From Takashimella koratensis (lineage: Eukaryota; Basidiomycota; Tremellomycetes; Trichosporonales; Tetragoniomycetaceae): DNA of 64,000 nucleotides. The stretch is taken from NCBI GenBank assembly GCA_003116875.1, contig BCKT01000001.1, forward strand, positions 1,483,486 through 1,547,485. The letters run 5' to 3'. The notes beneath the pieces are model-generated. The model was not told the DNA's origin. It saw nothing but the letters and a program-made list of their open reading frames with translations, and ran no database searches. Positions 34,456 through 45,175 of this stretch are shown piece after piece (position 1 is the first letter of the stretch; each line of letters opens with the position of its first letter). A program made the position numbers and the translations under genes.

Positions 34456-34875
34456 CTACGATTTGAGTGGTTTGGTGATGAGCAACTTGAGAGGTATCTT
34501 TCCTTCAATGCTGCTGATCGTCTTGGGCTGGTCGAAAGAAGCTGAACAGGACACGGAAGTAGGTTCATCCTTATCATTAAGGGTGATTTGTGCAGTCAAC
34601 CGAACCCTAGTCTGTTCAGAAAGATTGTGAGAATCGGTTATACTATTGATCTTTTCCACGAGGGGCTGAGTACAAGAGGGGGGAAGCGTTCGGGGCAGAT
34701 GGTACTGCAGACACTTGGTGTAGTCCGACTTCCATTCTTGTCTAAGGCTGGATTCCAGTTGATCATCGGGACCCAGAAACGTATCTTCCGTGTAATTTGG
34801 GGGAGCTGGCAGGAGGAGCTCCATATTGCTCGAAGACGAATATTGATCGTTGTTTATCCTTTCTGCCATCTCCAA
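34456..34875 (-). CDS. Cluster member 7, small intronless protein (139 aa)
   Basis: It starts MEMAERINNDQYSSSSNMEL. The core reads MELLLPAPPNYTED, LESSLRQEWKSDYTKCLQYH, LPRTLPPSCTQPLVEKINSI, RVRLTAQITLNDKDEPTSVS and CSASF, and it ends PLKLLITKPLKS. It has the family's Pro strand, W/C helix and paired strands, but it stops right after the last strand with no acidic tail, making it one of the shortest members. Function is unknown. Confidence 0.7.
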   Translation of the reverse strand: MEMAERINNDQYSSSSNMELLLPAPPNYTEDTFLGPDDQLESSLRQEWKSDYTKCLQYHLPRTLPPSCTQPLVEKINSITDSHNLSEQTRVRLTAQITLNDKDEPTSVSCSASFDQPKTISSIEGKIPLKLLITKPLKS

Positions 34876-35373
34876 GCGATGTGTTCGACAAGGTATTTAC
34901 GTCAAGTTCAAGATCGAGCGTGAACAGAAACTCTAGTTTCGAGTTTGAAGCTGTTGGTCTTAGCGTTGAGGAAGAGAAAGAGTGTTGAGAAAAAGGGGAA
35001 GGTTGTCGGGGGGGATGGGTATATGAATAGTTAGCGACGCAACGTTTTCACTGCTGGCAGATCGGCAGTAAATGCATATCTCCCGAGCGGAGCCCCATTG
35101 ACAAGGACATGGGAAGCTCGCATTGGTCTTCTGATTTCAAAAACATGAGCCTCCGTTCAATGTAGCGGAGCTAGTGCGGGAGTAAAGAGACGCAAAAGTG
35201 TACTCACCAAAGGAGAAAAAGGTGGAGAAAGGAAGGCGGAGCAGCAAAAGCAGGCATTTAGTGCCATGACATTTTGAAGGGGTTACGTCCACACCTGCGA
35301 GTAAGCCAAGGCTACAGTACATCTTGACCACCTCCCTCTCTTTTGACTCTCATCTATTGGACCACAATAGACG

Positions 35374-35904
35374 TCAAAGGTGGTCAACCCCGTCGGTCTC
35401 CGTGGAGAGTAGCCGCCGGGTCGCCGATCCTCCGTCGCTGAAGAGTGTTGGTATGCGAGTCAAGAAAACTTCAAGCTCGATGGTGTCTCCGTCATCGCTG
35501 TCAGGGCCTCCATGCTTCGCTTCCCCTCCCGGGTCCGTCGTCTCTGTCGTCGGAGTTGTCGGCAAGGTGGTGCATTCGATTTCACAACTCTTGTTGACTT
35601 CACTCATCATCACGTGGGCGGTGACTTTCATCTTTTTCAATCCCTCCAGACTGGGCTTTGCAAGTTCGGAGACCACTTTCTTACCCAGCGCAGCGAATTC
35701 TCTCTTGGATAGCGAGCGTGAGAGAGCTCCTGCTATTGTGGAGAGACACGCATGTAGCCATGCATGCTGGACGTTGAGCCCTTCAGTATCGACGAGGGTA
35801 GGAGTCGGAAGTTGGATGAGGTACGTCGTCGTGTGCGAGCGTGAGAGAGCCGCGTCACTCTCACCGAGGTCGTGAAGGTTGTCGGTCTCAATTTGTTGCA
35901 TCAT
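35374..35904 (-). CDS. Cluster member 8, small intronless protein (176 aa)
   Basis: It starts MMQQIETDNLHDLGESDAAL. The core reads TTTYLIQLPTPTLVDTEG, QHAWLHACLSTIAGALSRSL and FAALGKKVVSELAKPSLEGL, then the strand KKMKVTAHVMMSEVNKSCEI, ECTTLPTTPTT, an acidic Gly/Asp loop and the strand DTIELEVFLTRIPTL. It ends TDGVDHL. All family elements are present, with W and C in the central helix and a Cys pair in the hairpin. Function is unknown. Confidence 0.72.
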   Translation of the reverse strand: MMQQIETDNLHDLGESDAALSRSHTTTYLIQLPTPTLVDTEGLNVQHAWLHACLSTIAGALSRSLSKREFAALGKKVVSELAKPSLEGLKKMKVTAHVMMSEVNKSCEIECTTLPTTPTTETTDPGGEAKHGGPDSDDGDTIELEVFLTRIPTLFSDGGSATRRLLSTETDGVDHL

Positions 35905-36495
35905 CTCTGTGTATTCGCTGGGGTGTAGACGACGAGTGTCGGTGGAGTCAATCTGTGGGTCGAGAGTTGAGTGTCAAAGCGTCACTGGATACTGTGAGAA
36001 GTACTTTATATGTAGTATTGGAGCAGGGAAGCACGAAGTGTGAACCGCTGCTGAGTAAGCTGTTGGATTCACAGTCAGCGCCCGGCCCGATACACTGGCG
36101 GTTCAAAAATCAGCTGGAGGCCTTCTCAGCGCGACACAACTCCATCCTTTGAGAGGCGCTGAAGTGGCCCACTTGGGGGCTCGAAATTGTACCAAAGCGG
36201 ACAAGCGGACTGCTCACTCGAGCGAGCGAGGAAGAGCAGACAAGGTTTTGGCGAGCCAACCGGGACATGCAAGACGGAATTCGATGACCCTTCACACTTA
36301 CTTGCAGATATATTGGGAACAAGAAGGGGAGCAAAGCGCTGCACGACTGACAGACGGTCCGCAAATTTATTCATGCTCTCGGACTTATCAAGCGACTACC
36401 CAGGCAGGCCAGCACTAGTCAAATGTACTTCCTTCACATAAAAAGGACTTCAACTTTGGTGATACCGATTCCAAGCCGCACTTTCGCTCTCCAGT

Positions 36496-37035
36496 CTATT
36501 CCTCAACAGTTTCTGATCGATCCTTTTCGATAGTCGCTAGCAAAGTCGATTCAGAAGGTTCAGCTTCGTTTCGATGCGGAGAGTTCAGGATAGATAATTC
36601 TAGCTCAAAATAGTCCGCGTCGGAGCTGCCAGCGGTTGAATTCTTGGGCAAGACACAGAGGTCAACAACGCAATTGTCGTCACTCTCGTCCACTGTGAGT
36701 TTTGCGAACAACCGACGCGTTTTCCAAGTCGATAATGGCAGCTTTTGGAGGTGGCTACTGACCTCGTGCGAAATTGCCTCGTAGCAAGAGCTGGAAATCT
36801 TCCAACCAAGACCGTTTCTCACAGCTTCTTGGCAGTTGGCTTCCCATTCCCGCCGAGGCTGAGCATGGGCTAACCAATCGGTGCTCGTCATCGTTCGGTT
36901 TGGGCGAGCCGAAGGGGGAAGGGGAAGGTTGATAGTGATGGTCATATTCTCCGTCAAATCACCAATATCTTCTGCCTCCGCAGACCGCGACAGATTACTT
37001 GTGGGCTTGGTCCTCATCTCGAGAAGATCGCTCAA
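36496..37035 (-). CDS. Cluster member 9, small intronless protein (179 aa)
   Basis: It starts MSDLLEMRTKPTSNLSRSAE. The core reads MTITINLPLPPSARPNRT, QPRREWEANCQEAVRNGLGW, KISSSCYEAISHEVSSHLQK, TRRLFAKLTVDESDDNCVVD and LCVLPKNS, then the strand YFELELSILNSPHRNEAEPS and an acidic end. A TATATA element lies about 55 bp upstream of the start on the coding strand. LFAKLTVDESDDNC aligns with FFANVSTERDNTC of member 5. Function is unknown. Confidence 0.73.
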   Translation of the reverse strand: MSDLLEMRTKPTSNLSRSAEAEDIGDLTENMTITINLPLPPSARPNRTMTSTDWLAHAQPRREWEANCQEAVRNGLGWKISSSCYEAISHEVSSHLQKLPLSTWKTRRLFAKLTVDESDDNCVVDLCVLPKNSTAGSSDADYFELELSILNSPHRNEAEPSESTLLATIEKDRSETVEE

Positions 37036-37089
37036 GTGATGTGATCGATGAAGGTGGGGAAGGCGGGGGGGAATACTTTCGCTGAGTCG

Positions 37090-37096
37090 TTATATA
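37090..37096 (-). promoter_or_regulatory. TATA-like element upstream of cluster member 9
   Basis: TATATAA on the minus strand, about 55 bp before the ATG at 37035. It was called from sequence and distance only. Confidence 0.35.
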
Positions 37097-37666
37097 GCAA
37101 GTGTTGGCTGTCAACAGACTGCTCGGCAGCAAAATAGAATCCGAATGAGCTCGCTTGTGAATATATAGGAGTGATCTGCCTTTGTCTCGCTTGATCATAG
37201 ACCGTCCTTTGTGGAAGAGCGAGACTGAGCCGCGGCTGAGTTGTAAGATGTCATAAAAGAGTGCCGAGCGGAGGCTTGGGTGTTTGAAAAAAAAGTGGAG
37301 TAGGCGGCATCATTATCGTTCCATGCCGATGCGAATAAGAATGATCCCTCTATGAGATGTCATGTCGATCAAGAGATGTGGTTTGTTGATCTAACGGAGA
37401 AATCTCATTACGAGATCAATGTAGATAGGTGAAAGGCGGACGGTGGGACATCGAGAGCAAAATTAATGTAAAGATTATCTATGCAATTTATCGACCAGCA
37501 AGTACAACCAAGTGCCCAGAAAAAGGGGCTGGAAAAGATAAGGGCAATGAGGCTATGAACAGAGATATATACGAGGCAACTCATTCGGAAAAGTACGAGT
37601 ACAATACGCAGGAGGACATGTGATATGAGATAGCAACAAGTCGCCCAAATAACCTCCACGGTAACC

Positions 37667-38119
37667 TCACTCAAGTCTCGTTTCGTCCATGCTCGACGAA
37701 TCGGTCGGCTCCAAAATGCCCGGCGTCCACGTTGCCCACAGCTCGGGTGAGACCGTCAACGTCCCGCTTCCGACAACCTGAGAGCATTTTCTTGAGAACG
37801 CTTGGGCAAGATTGGTGAGATCGGTCCACACTCGCTGTGCATCCAACGGATCGACATTCGCCGACTTGGAGATTGAGTAGAAGAAGTTTTCGCGGTCCTT
37901 CTCCCAACGGGAGAAGACTCTATGGCAGTAAGCATTGTAGGCATGGAGGAGGACCCTAACTGGCGTGAAGAGGGGCTGCGGGCGAAGAGTGAACGGTGGG
38001 CAGGAAGAGTCGGAGGGGGTCGAAGCTGGAATCTGGATGGATAGTTGTGGAGCGAGAAGGGACGACGAGGGCGTTGCATTCTGTATAGGGCGACCGACAA
38101 GCGAGGTGGCGGTAGACAT
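37667..38119 (-). CDS. Cluster member 10 (divergent), small intronless protein (150 aa)
   Basis: It starts MSTATSLVGRPIQNATPSSS. It has the strand LLAPQLSIQIPASTP, a Pro-rich stretch TLRPQPLFTP, a helix AYNAYCHRVFSRWEKDRENF with C and W, a second helix DAQRVWTDLTNLAQAFSRKC, and a C-terminal end TVSPELWATWTPGILEPTDS. The final IELxVxI strand is not evident, so membership rests on position, size, orientation, lack of introns and the N-terminal plan. Function is unknown. Confidence 0.6.
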   Translation of the reverse strand: MSTATSLVGRPIQNATPSSSLLAPQLSIQIPASTPSDSSCPPFTLRPQPLFTPVRVLLHAYNAYCHRVFSRWEKDRENFFYSISKSANVDPLDAQRVWTDLTNLAQAFSRKCSQVVGSGTLTVSPELWATWTPGILEPTDSSSMDETRLE

Positions 38120-38800
38120 TCCGATGTGTGGTGATGAAGAGTGAAGTGATTCTCGAGATGACTTGTATCGAGGTAGGAGTTGGTGGCTTTGGGTGTAAGG
38201 GAAATGTTGGCAATGGCACCGATGGATGGAAGGGAGAGAAGGGCTAGAAGACGAGGAAGAGAGGGAACTATAGGCAATAGGGGGAGGAGGTTGTGGGGGC
38301 TGGGACGTTGGGCAGAGGGAGAGTTGCGTGCCAGCTCGTGCTCAGTCAAATTGGTCACCACTCCAAGCGGGGTCTCAATCATTCTCTTTCAGCTCCATTA
38401 GTCCCTTCATACTGGTCGATCACTGGGGCTAGCTAAGGGGTTCGAAACGTGCAACATCGGGGGCGACCCTTTGAGGTCCAGTCGGTGCTCGTGGAGCGTC
38501 AAAGGATGGGGGAGGAGTAGGAGGGTTCGCTCCGAAGGCGGGTTGGGGCCAGGTATGACAGAGCAGTCACAGGCTCACGAGGAGAGGGTTTGGTCCTGCA
38601 GGAGGGTGACAGGCCGAGGGTACAGAGGCAGTGGCAATGCAGTGACAGAAGGCGAGGGTCATCTAGTCAAAGTTCATCACAGGTGGAAGACCAGAAACCG
38701 AAGCCTACAGTATACTGAGCACGGTAGGTCTTAGTAAATTGTAAATGGCTGAGTAAAGGCTACAGTACGAGAGCTGGCTTGGGAGCTTTTGTTGCCTTTC

Positions 38801-39202
38801 TCATTCTGTATCCCCATTTGTTGTGTTCTCTTCCGTGGGAGCGGTATGATGCCACTCAAACCGATTCTCATCGACCTCCACAAGTGAGCCTTGGACAAGA
38901 TCGACCCTTTTGATCTTGTTCTTGGCTTTACTGTATAAGACAGTATTCAGCCATCCCAACTCTCGTGTCGTGATAGTCTGGTTGTTGATTTCAGAGACTT
39001 CCTGGCAGTACGTATAGAACTTCGTTTTCCACGTTTCTAATGCTGTCTCACGATAAGCCGGGTCGTCGTTGATAAGGCGCGCGGATCGAAGAAAGTTTGG
39101 TGGAAGTGGTGGGAAAAGCTGGAATGTGTTGTTGCTGGCATCGATAGCTGAAAGGGCAGTGCTTGATGGTGTCGTGGCTACACTCTGCGTGGAAGATGGC
39201 AT
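38801..39202 (-). CDS. Cluster member 11 (divergent), small intronless protein (133 aa)
   Basis: It starts MPSSTQSVATTPSSTALSAI. It has the Pro strand NTFQLFPPLPPNFLRSARLI, the W/C helix ALETWKTKFYTYCQEVSEIN, a helix ITTRELGWLNTVLYSKAKNK, and a short C-terminal strand pair LVQGSLVEVDENRFEWHHT before an acidic end EENTTNGDTE. A TATATA element lies about 88 bp upstream of the start on the coding strand. The last family strand is weak or absent. Function is unknown. Confidence 0.62.
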   Translation of the reverse strand: MPSSTQSVATTPSSTALSAIDASNNTFQLFPPLPPNFLRSARLINDDPAYRETALETWKTKFYTYCQEVSEINNQTITTRELGWLNTVLYSKAKNKIKRVDLVQGSLVEVDENRFEWHHTAPTEENTTNGDTE

Positions 39203-39289
39203 AACGAGGGGTTAGGCTTGAGAGACCTGCTGGCAATGGTGTGAATAGACGAACAAGAGCTGGTGGAGGGGTGCATCGTAGCTCCTGGG

Positions 39290-39296
39290 TTATATA
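39290..39296 (-). promoter_or_regulatory. TATA-like element upstream of cluster member 11
   Basis: TATATAA on the minus strand, about 88 bp before the ATG at 39202. It was called from sequence and distance only. Confidence 0.35.
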
Positions 39297-39643
39297 CGGA
39301 GTGCAAGTCGCTCACTGTCAGCGTCCACTCCAATATTGACGCCGCCAACAAAGGTCAGTAAGTCTGGCAATTGCGCCCGAATGGAATGGTGTAACGTAGC
39401 TCCCGTAGTAGAACAATGGTGTGAATTTACCTCCGAGGAGTCAAGCTCCTCCCCGGCGCAGTGATTTTAACAGAGCTGAAAGCAGTGGACTGTCAAAAGG
39501 AAGAGCACCCGTTTGGTTGAAAAGATGCTGTTCGCATTGCAAAGGACGGCAGAATACGACCGGTTAGAGGTGTGAGTTCGTTAGTGGGCCAGGCAGACAT
39601 CCTGCTCTGACGAACGTCCATGAACGAGGGTATACAGAGCTAT

Positions 39644-40589
39644 TTATGACTTCTCTCCAGATCGTTCACGCACTACCCATCGTACCCCATCTGCATCTTC
39701 CGCATCCCACTCGTCCCCCTCTTTGAAACCTCTTGCCTTAACCGTCTCCACCGCCTCTCTCACCATCTTCGCCTCTTCAAGCCCGTCACCTTCCGTCGTC
39801 GCTATCCTGATTCTCTCCCACCCCTGTGCCCCTTTCTTCTCTTCTACAGCCACGTACACCTCTCCCCTCTTGATCAAACCCACCAATCTCTCTCCAATCT
39901 TCACTACCCACCCCTCCCTCCCTTTTCCACCTTCCGCCCGGCCCCCGTTCCCTTCGTTGCCAACACCGACCACGGAGGCAGGGCGAGCATGTGGGGTAGA
40001 AGACCGGGCACCGAGTTCGAGGACGAGCACCGGCGACTCAGAAGAGACTTCGACATCGTACCACACTTCCTCGAACGGCGAGTCAACCCCTGTGATCGGG
40101 TGAGGCATGTGACCCGTCTCAAGGGCCCAGTCGGGATTCGTTGGGTGTGGGACGGTGGTTGATTCTTCCGCGTTGTCGGGGAGAGAAGGGCCAGAGGTTA
40201 GGAACTGCGTCCACCGTGCTACAAGGAGTCAGCAGGGGTTTATCTAGTGTGGGCTGTGGGCTGTTATGGTAGAGTGGAGTTAAACCCGCCAGCTATCCGC
40301 TTGATCAAGACGACTGCGCAGTCAAAACTCTCTCCGACGTGCTTTGATCGTGACTTCCGATGACCCGACGCGAGATGGGGCGCTGGCTAGCAGGGCTTAG
40401 CTCACCTTTCCCGTTCGGTAGCTTCTCTTTCCGCCCCGCAGCACCTAGCTGCAGGTCCCCTGTCTCTCGTGAGACTCGGAGATCGACATACCTGCCCCTC
40501 CGCGAGGTAAGGACGGTCACGTATGCGTCCTCGCAGCTTGCCTCGGGCGGAAACTGGATCGATATTCGGGTAGACACGAGTGCGGCCAT
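39644..40589 (-). CDS. HRI1: Hri1-family protein
   Basis: Exon 1 is the complement of 40406-40589, the intron 40219-40405 (GTGAGC...TAG), and exon 2 the complement of 39644-40218. The 252 residues are close to the usual Hri1 length. It starts MAALVSTRISIQFPPEASCE, continues YVTVLTSRRGRYVDLRVSRE, then ARWTQFLTSGPSLPDNAEES, NPDWALETGHMPHPITGVDS and PFEEVWYDVEVSS, and ends WVVKIGERLVGLIKRGEVYV and DADGVRWVVRERSGEKS. The pattern (GRYVDLRV, W..F, W..E.G.M.HP.TG, EEVW.D) is that of Hri1, a small two-lipocalin-like protein of unclear role in yeast, found in the cytosol and nucleus. A stretch of about 30 residues (HARPASVVGVGNEGNGGRAE) looks like a lineage-specific loop. Confidence 0.85.
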
Positions 40590-41111
40590 GGTCTGTGATG
40601 CTCAGAGGAGAGAGAAGAGGGTAGCAGAGGTGTGAGTGAGAGATGGGAGAGAGAGGGTTAGAAAAGGGTGGAGTCGCGGGTGAGGCAAGAGAGCCAGAGG
40701 AAGGGAGAGATAAGATAGCCGAGGCGTTTTTCTCCCACGGTGTATTCGATCCAGCTTCTTCATCGACAACGGGCCACAGATCAAGCAGCATGCTCACAAG
40801 GATTTATCTTGCCAGCAAGGTCACGCACAGGTCAGCAGCTAGGACCAAACATCACGGGAATGCAAAATCAACTATACATGTATCATTACCAATACTATGA
40901 CCATAGGTATTACAGGAAACCTTTTGTGGAGCAGAACCAACATCCGTCGTCTAGCTAAGAGAACAGGAAAAGATACCATATGTTCTGCGCTCCTCGCGTC
41001 TCACTCAGACCTCAACTGTCTCATTCACAAGATGGCTGTGTAGATCTCCGTACCCGACCGACTCACATGTTCTCTTTCCCCCCTTCCTCGCTCAAGAGCA
41101 CTGGGCCAGCC
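40590..41111. other. Intergenic region
   Basis: This lies between the HRI1 start and the 3' end of the single-pass membrane protein gene. The first 200 bp are GA-rich on the plus strand (a promoter-like CT tract for HRI1). No gene was recognised. Confidence 0.5.
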
Positions 41112-42390
41112 TTAATCCATTTCTGGCCGAGAAGATGTCCCCTCAAGATCAACGACGACTCCCTCCCAGACACCCAATTCCATTCCCTGTATCCATCCGA
41201 CCTGTTCCTCGTCCTCTTCGTCGTACTGACTACTCTGGGCCTGGCGCCGTTCCAGAACCTCGGCAGGGACCGGCATCTGGATAACAACAGCGACGCGAAG
41301 GTTCTCACCGTCGGAAGGGACCCGGCCCGCGTCCGAAGGGATAGGTGCAGCGGGGGGAGGAGGAGGGGGAGGAGGAGGGGGAGGAGGAGGGGGAGGAGTG
41401 GAAGAGGGTATCACGTGTCGCCAGCCCAAGACGGGAGTGGGTCGGGAAGGAGCGGGTGGGTCGGCGAGAGCGATCTCCTCTGGTGTCGGCTCGGGAAGAG
41501 GGGCAAGCGAGTGCACCGTCACTGGCTGTTGATGAGGTCGGGTCAGCAATGTCTTTGGTAGTCTCTTTACCCATCTAATGGGGAGAAGGCAGCGGTATCT
41601 CTACTCACCTGGACTGTACTCCAAGCCGCGAGCTTCTCCAACCCTCCTTCTTCGGTCGCACTATCCTCCTCATCCTCCAAAAGCCCATCTCCCTCGTCAT
41701 ACGCCTCGGCCTCATACAAGACTGGTCGTTTCCCCAACTTCCTATCCTTCTTCTCCCTTGTCCGCCCACCGCGGCCACCTCTATCCATACCTTCGCCGAG
41801 CCCGCCGAACCCCCAGAACTCGTCCCGCCCTTCGGCGTTCCACCACCCGGCAGCGATGAGGGGCTGTTCGCCTCGCATCCGGGCTTGTTGTCGCGCATTG
41901 TAGTAGCGCCGCCGCAGGCGGATCGCACGGAGTGTCAAGCCCGCCGCGAGAAGCGCGAGGACGACGAGAACACCGAGGAACTGGAGTGGAGTCACGGGTC
42001 GGGGTCGGGGGCGGGGAGTAAGGAATTAGCAAGCAGGGAGGAGGGGAACAGCGGCAAGTCGTAGCAGTCGAGTCGTGTCGTCGTTACGAGGGAGTTGGGT
42101 GGCGGGCGGGATCAAAGCCGTTGTTGTCAGTGCTTGTCTTAGACTTTGAATTGGGGAAGGCACCAGCTACGCAGAAAAACAACAACACTGGCTTGCACCC
42201 AGCTAGCTAGCTACTCGCACCCCGTACGGATCCACCTACAAACTTCACTCACGACGAGGTAATAGACGCTTGGAGATCCCGATCCACCGCTTGACGAGGA
42301 CGACGAGCCCGCTGTTGTCGTTGGGAACAAGTTTGTCGCCGACGACGTGGGTGTCGGGTCAGGCGCAGGGGTCGCGGATGAGGTGCTCAT
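41112..42390 (-). CDS. Single-pass membrane protein with Ser-rich N-terminus and polyproline tail
   Basis: The exons are the complement of 42253-42390, 41609-41980 and 41112-41525, for 307 residues. It starts MSTSSATPAPDPTPTSSATN, a Ser/Thr-rich exterior-type region. Then comes a TM segment, YYLVFLGVLVVLALLAAGLT, followed by a basic stop-transfer (RAIRLRRRYYNARQQARMRG) and a cytoplasmic part: EFWGFGGLGEGMDRGGRGGR, KRPVLYEAEAYDEGDG, a 15-residue polyproline run, and VAVVIQMPVPAEVLERRQAQ. The order resembles fungal plasma-membrane sensor or adaptor proteins of the Mid2/Wsc-like layout, but no defining domain is present. An in-frame ATG at 42555 would add a hydrophobic leader (MGPSPISLSICFALSLSSLS). 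That could be a signal peptide or CT-rich 5' UTR, so the start is uncertain. Confidence 0.72.
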
Positions 42391-43274
42391 TGCGTTTGGA
42401 TCGAAACCAAGGTTACGAACGCCCAGGCTGATAGTCGCCTGTTGGGCGTGGGCGAAGGTGCGTTCAGACAGCTTGTGAGAGTGGAAGAGGATAAGAGAGA
42501 GAGAAGAGAGAGAGAGAGCGAAGCAGATGGAGAGGGAGATAGGGGAGGGACCCAAGGGGGGGGGGGGGGGGGGGGAGGCACATTGCGTGGAGAAATNNNN
42601 NNNNNNNNNNNNNNNNNNNNNNNNNNNGGGGGGGGGGGGGTTGAAGCGCAGTAAGGGTTAGGGTGAAATTCAGACCGAGCGGCGGAGCGGCGGCAAGTGA
42701 TCGCCGATGAAGACCGAGCGACAGAGGTTGAAAACGGTCGAGTCGGGCTCACGATCCGGGGTGGGAGTGAATCAGAGCGGTAGGAGTAAAGAGGGAGGGA
42801 AGGGCGAGGTCGAGGTAGATGTGTCGAGGTGGGATGGATGAAGTGAAGGATGTCAAGGGGAAATGAATTGGGTGTACACGGGTGTGAAAAGTGCGAAATT
42901 GACTTGGCATGTTTGGCTGCGCAGTCACCCAACGGTCACTGCCTCGGTCCTATTAAGGTGGGCCGATTGCCCCACTGTAACTGGTACGAGACACGGTCAC
43001 ATCGTTCGACGGCGGAGGCAAGACGAGAATGCATCCACCGACTTTGCCTGACTCTTCGTTCCATGGATACATACATCTTTCATATTTCATCTGGTCATCT
43101 GATATTAACACGAGATGGAGTCAAATAGGTATCGCTCGTCTACCATCACCATGGGCCATGCCGTCTCCACCTTTGCTTCTAATCTTCGCCACTCCCCATC
43201 CCGCTGCATGGATACAAAGCACAAACACCATTCGGCCACACCAACATTGCTCCACCTGACTGGCCACTGTTGAT
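42391..43274. other. Intergenic region with G-run and 31-N gap
   Basis: Contains GA/CT-rich sequence, a G run (about 42556-42575), N at 42597-42627 and another G run to about 42640. No gene was recognised. Confidence 0.55.
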
Positions 43275-45175
43275 TTAGGCGAAAGAGATCACCACAGTCA
43301 GGCTGAACGGCAGTCCTGGATCGGTGACGACAATCTCGTCGCCTTCCACCACCAGTTCCGAGACGAGTTTCTCCAGATTCGGCTTGGTCGCTGCGTAGAT
43401 CTGTGGCGGGGCCTGGAAGAACAGTGGTGCGCCTGAGGAGTATGCCAAAGACGGTCGTTTGATCTGCCTAGATTCGGAGAACAAATGGTGTCAGTATGCA
43501 TGAAAAAGGGCGAAGAAGTAAGCGTAGACATGACTCACATGTCTTGTCGTGTCTCCAGCCACTCGACAAGCCGCTCAAGGGTCCAGTCTTTGCCGACTTC
43601 AGCGGTCAACGACTCGCCGCCGCATACTGGGCACTCGGGTCGTTTCTCGTGCTCAAACGTGAATGTGTAGACCGAGTCGTTTCCGACATACTGTGGTCGT
43701 ATCAGTGTTACTGCACTAACGAGCTGGTAAAGTTCTCCCTACACACCATCATGTAGTTGTTGAGGAACGGAGCACACGTCGTTGCAATCTTCAACGCTTC
43801 ACTGCAACACGAAGCTGAAACCAAGTTAGTCGAGGTTCACATATCGAAGGTTTTGGTCCTCACATACCAGCAATGATAGCGTTGGTACTCGCGATCGCGG
43901 GGATGATATTTTTCACCACACCCTGGGTTAGTGCCCATGTCACACCTTCAATCTTGAACTCGGCAGCTCGTTTCGAGGCTTTTTGGTAGAGCCACTCGAT
44001 GTGGTCCGGGTCATCCGTGTCGAGCTTTTTATCTGCTTCTCGTCAGCTATCACGTACGAGCATTCATGGCTTACCTTTAAACGTCTTGGGCCACTCAAGT
44101 ACGCTAGCCCATTCGATACAGTGTTCAGGGAGACGTGGTGTGTTGGCAATAGTACAGATTGGGAATGCCGTAGGCGGAGTGAGCATGTCGATCTGCAGAG
44201 AGATTTAGCGCTTCTTGATCACCATGAGAGCGTCATCGTACTCACTGAACACTCGTAGCACGACGTGACCGTAGGGAGGATGACTCTCGCCTGACCCTTG
44301 AAACCTAAGGTAATACCATGGTCAGTCTCCACCTTTTTCCCTTTGGCCAGTGACCTACCCTCTGTTCCCCCATCTATCAGAGGTTTCAAACTCTCCTCAT
44401 TTCCCTCGTCAACCATCGACACTAGCGTAGCGTTGATCCACCGCCTGGCCGAGATCGAGTCAAGACCAGCAATGACAATGTTGAATTGCATGTAGAAAGA
44501 CTCGGGGTGATCTTGGATCTTGCCAAAGTACCTAACCCAAAGGGTCAGTCAACAAGATTTTCAGAGTCATGAGAAGTTGGGAAGTCTGACTTACGGAGTC
44601 ACTTTGACGCCTGGACAGCGATTCATCACAAACTCGGCTGCTACATTCGCCTTGGATTTGCCCACATCCGCCTCGCTGAGATAAGATCAGAACCAAGTGA
44701 AGTACCTTGAGAACAAACGCAATCGAGCTCACCGGAAAAGGAACTGGCGATTCAAGTTGGAGATATCGATCGTGTCCATATCGATGACGGAGATATCGCT
44801 AAACCCGACTATGCTGTGTTAATCAAATATTTCCTATTCTCGTCAACGACGAACGGTTGGACTTACTGAGAGCAAGGTTTTGCAGAATTTCACACCCAAG
44901 ACCGCCAGCGCCAATGACCAGGATCTTTGCTTGAGTGCGAAGAAAGTCTTTCGCCTGTGACACAAATGAAATGATCAGTTTCACAGTTTACTTCTTCTTC
45001 AAAGCTGGGCTGAACTCACCGACTGGCCACCCTGGAACGCCTCGTCCGTCCACGGACCTGATCGGTCCAACCCGTTGTCGGCCTGATTATGCCTCTCTTC
45101 TGCACTGACCACGGCTTTCTCCACATCTCCTGTGACTTCCTCTACCCCGTTCCCATTCTGCACAACCCCGACCAT
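43275..45175 (-). CDS. UBA3: NEDD8-activating enzyme E1 catalytic subunit Uba3
   Basis: Exons give [40 protein letters not shown] then EILQNLAL (nucleotide-binding GxGGLG), [20 protein letters not shown] then [90 protein letters not shown] (catalytic Cys in [17 protein letters not shown]), then the C-terminal ubiquitin-fold domain ending [14 protein letters not shown] at TAA 43275-43277. [17 protein letters not shown] and [14 protein letters not shown] identify Uba3, which with Ula1/NAE1 activates NEDD8/Rub1 for cullin modification. The start chosen is the in-frame ATG at 45175 ([10 protein letters not shown]). The same frame is open further upstream into the amidotransferase gene with no stop, so a fusion is possible. 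Confidence 0.9.

Larger units (their letters stand above)
27494..39202 (-). other. Tandem cluster of about eleven small, fast-diverging paralogous genes
   Basis: All members are on the minus strand, each in one uninterrupted frame of 133-193 codons, separated by about 440-780 bp. Shared plan: a variable Ser/Thr-rich N-terminus; a hydrophobic strand with Pro (ISLPPYP, INLPLPP, IQLPTPT, LLLPAPP, LFPPLPP); a helix with W and C (EWRRECLRALTSSLSG, QWREGCTTALTSGLSG, EWEANCQEAVRNGLG, EWKSDYTKCLQYHL, TWKTKFYTYCQEV); a strand plus D..C hairpin (FFANVSTERDNTCQAYCYV, LFAKLTVDESDDNCVVDLCV); and a last strand (IELTVKI, IELTVSI, IELNVSI, IELEVFL, FELELSI), often followed by an acidic tail. Lack of introns contrasts with the intron-dense genes around them. 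No signal peptides or TM segments were seen. Homology of the most divergent members (37667, 38801) is inferred from layout and partial motifs. Confidence 0.7.
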
